Origin: Erysipelotrichaceae bacterium
GTDB taxonomy: Bacteria; Bacillota_I; Bacilli_A; Erysipelotrichales; Erysipelotrichaceae
Reading direction: 5' to 3'
NCBI GenBank assembly: GCA_030526485.1
Contig: JAUNCS010000022.1
Span: 1 to 32,342 of the forward strand
Length of the DNA: 32,342 nucleotides
The notes under the pieces are model-generated. The model was not told where the DNA came from. It saw only the letters and a program-made list of their open reading frames with translations, and did no database searches. Both the position numbers and the translations under genes were made by a program. The first letter of the stretch is position 1; the number at the start of each line of letters is the position of its first letter. Shown here piece by piece: positions 32,304 through 32,342 of this stretch.

Positions 32304-32326
32304 AACCCCACGATAGTCGTGGGGTT
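32304..32326. other. GC-rich hairpin at the window edge
   Basis: A perfect 10-bp stem AACCCCACGA / TCGTGGGGTT with loop TAG. On the minus strand it is followed by TTTTC, so it could terminate a minus-strand gene lying beyond the window. A subterminal hairpin of an IS200/IS605-type element is the other option; the flank AGAGCTTTAGCG cannot decide it. Confidence 0.45.
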
Positions 32327-32342
32327 CAGTAGAGCTTTAGCG

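Noticed and set aside
1-32342. CRISPR arrays, tRNA or rRNA genes, complete insertion sequences
   Set aside because: No regularly spaced repeats, no cloverleaf or ribosomal motifs, and no transposase ORF were seen on either strand.

Overview
The window is low-GC, densely packed Bacillota DNA. Strong Shine-Dalgarno sites, two T-box leaders on aminoacyl-tRNA synthetase genes, short intergenic gaps and U-tract hairpin terminators all fit. The gene set and codon style suggest a gut Erysipelotrichia-type bacterium; that placement is inference, since no rRNA or tRNA gene is present to test it. Everything reads on the plus strand except proS.

Layout. (1) 1-4910: proteostasis and growth genes tig, lon, ysxC and a small NlpC/P60-like protein, closed by a terminator. 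(2) 4920-10658: a branched-chain amino acid (BCAA) import operon, livJ-livH-livM-livG-livF plus a CBS-ACT protein. In front of it lies an unannotated 41-codon ORF whose last 22 codons include 8 Ile, 5 Leu and 2 Val. It is followed by three mutually exclusive RNA pairings ending in an intrinsic terminator, which is the layout of a classical ribosome-mediated attenuator. (3) 10651-17096: valS and thrS, each behind its own T-box and promoter. thrS lacks the usual TGS domain and is translationally coupled to a lipoprotein and a permease of an ABC importer that has no ATPase gene here. (4) 17100-22721: two tandem BvgS-like hybrid histidine kinases (two Venus-flytrap domains, membrane helix, kinase, receiver). 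Each is split by a one-base frame change between sensor and kinase, in opposite directions. (5) 22738-26874: a rhodanese-TtcA-like fusion, the azlCD BCAA exporter, and a third, intact hybrid kinase with a multi-helix membrane sensor. (6) 26890-28966: an arsR-like operon with paired operators, a Cys-rich DUF5714-like protein, a thioredoxin-type arsenate reductase and a DUF4405-like membrane protein, but no arsenite exporter. (7) 28974-32342: proS on the minus strand, divergent from an IMP dehydrogenase resembling the Tritrichomonas foetus enzyme.

A shared theme is amino acid supply sensing: a proposed translating-ribosome attenuator on BCAA import, uncharged-tRNA sensors on valS and thrS, a putative ligand-binding ACT/CBS protein in the liv operon, a BCAA exporter, and amino-acid-type binding domains on two kinases. 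The attenuator before livJ is the strongest novel candidate.
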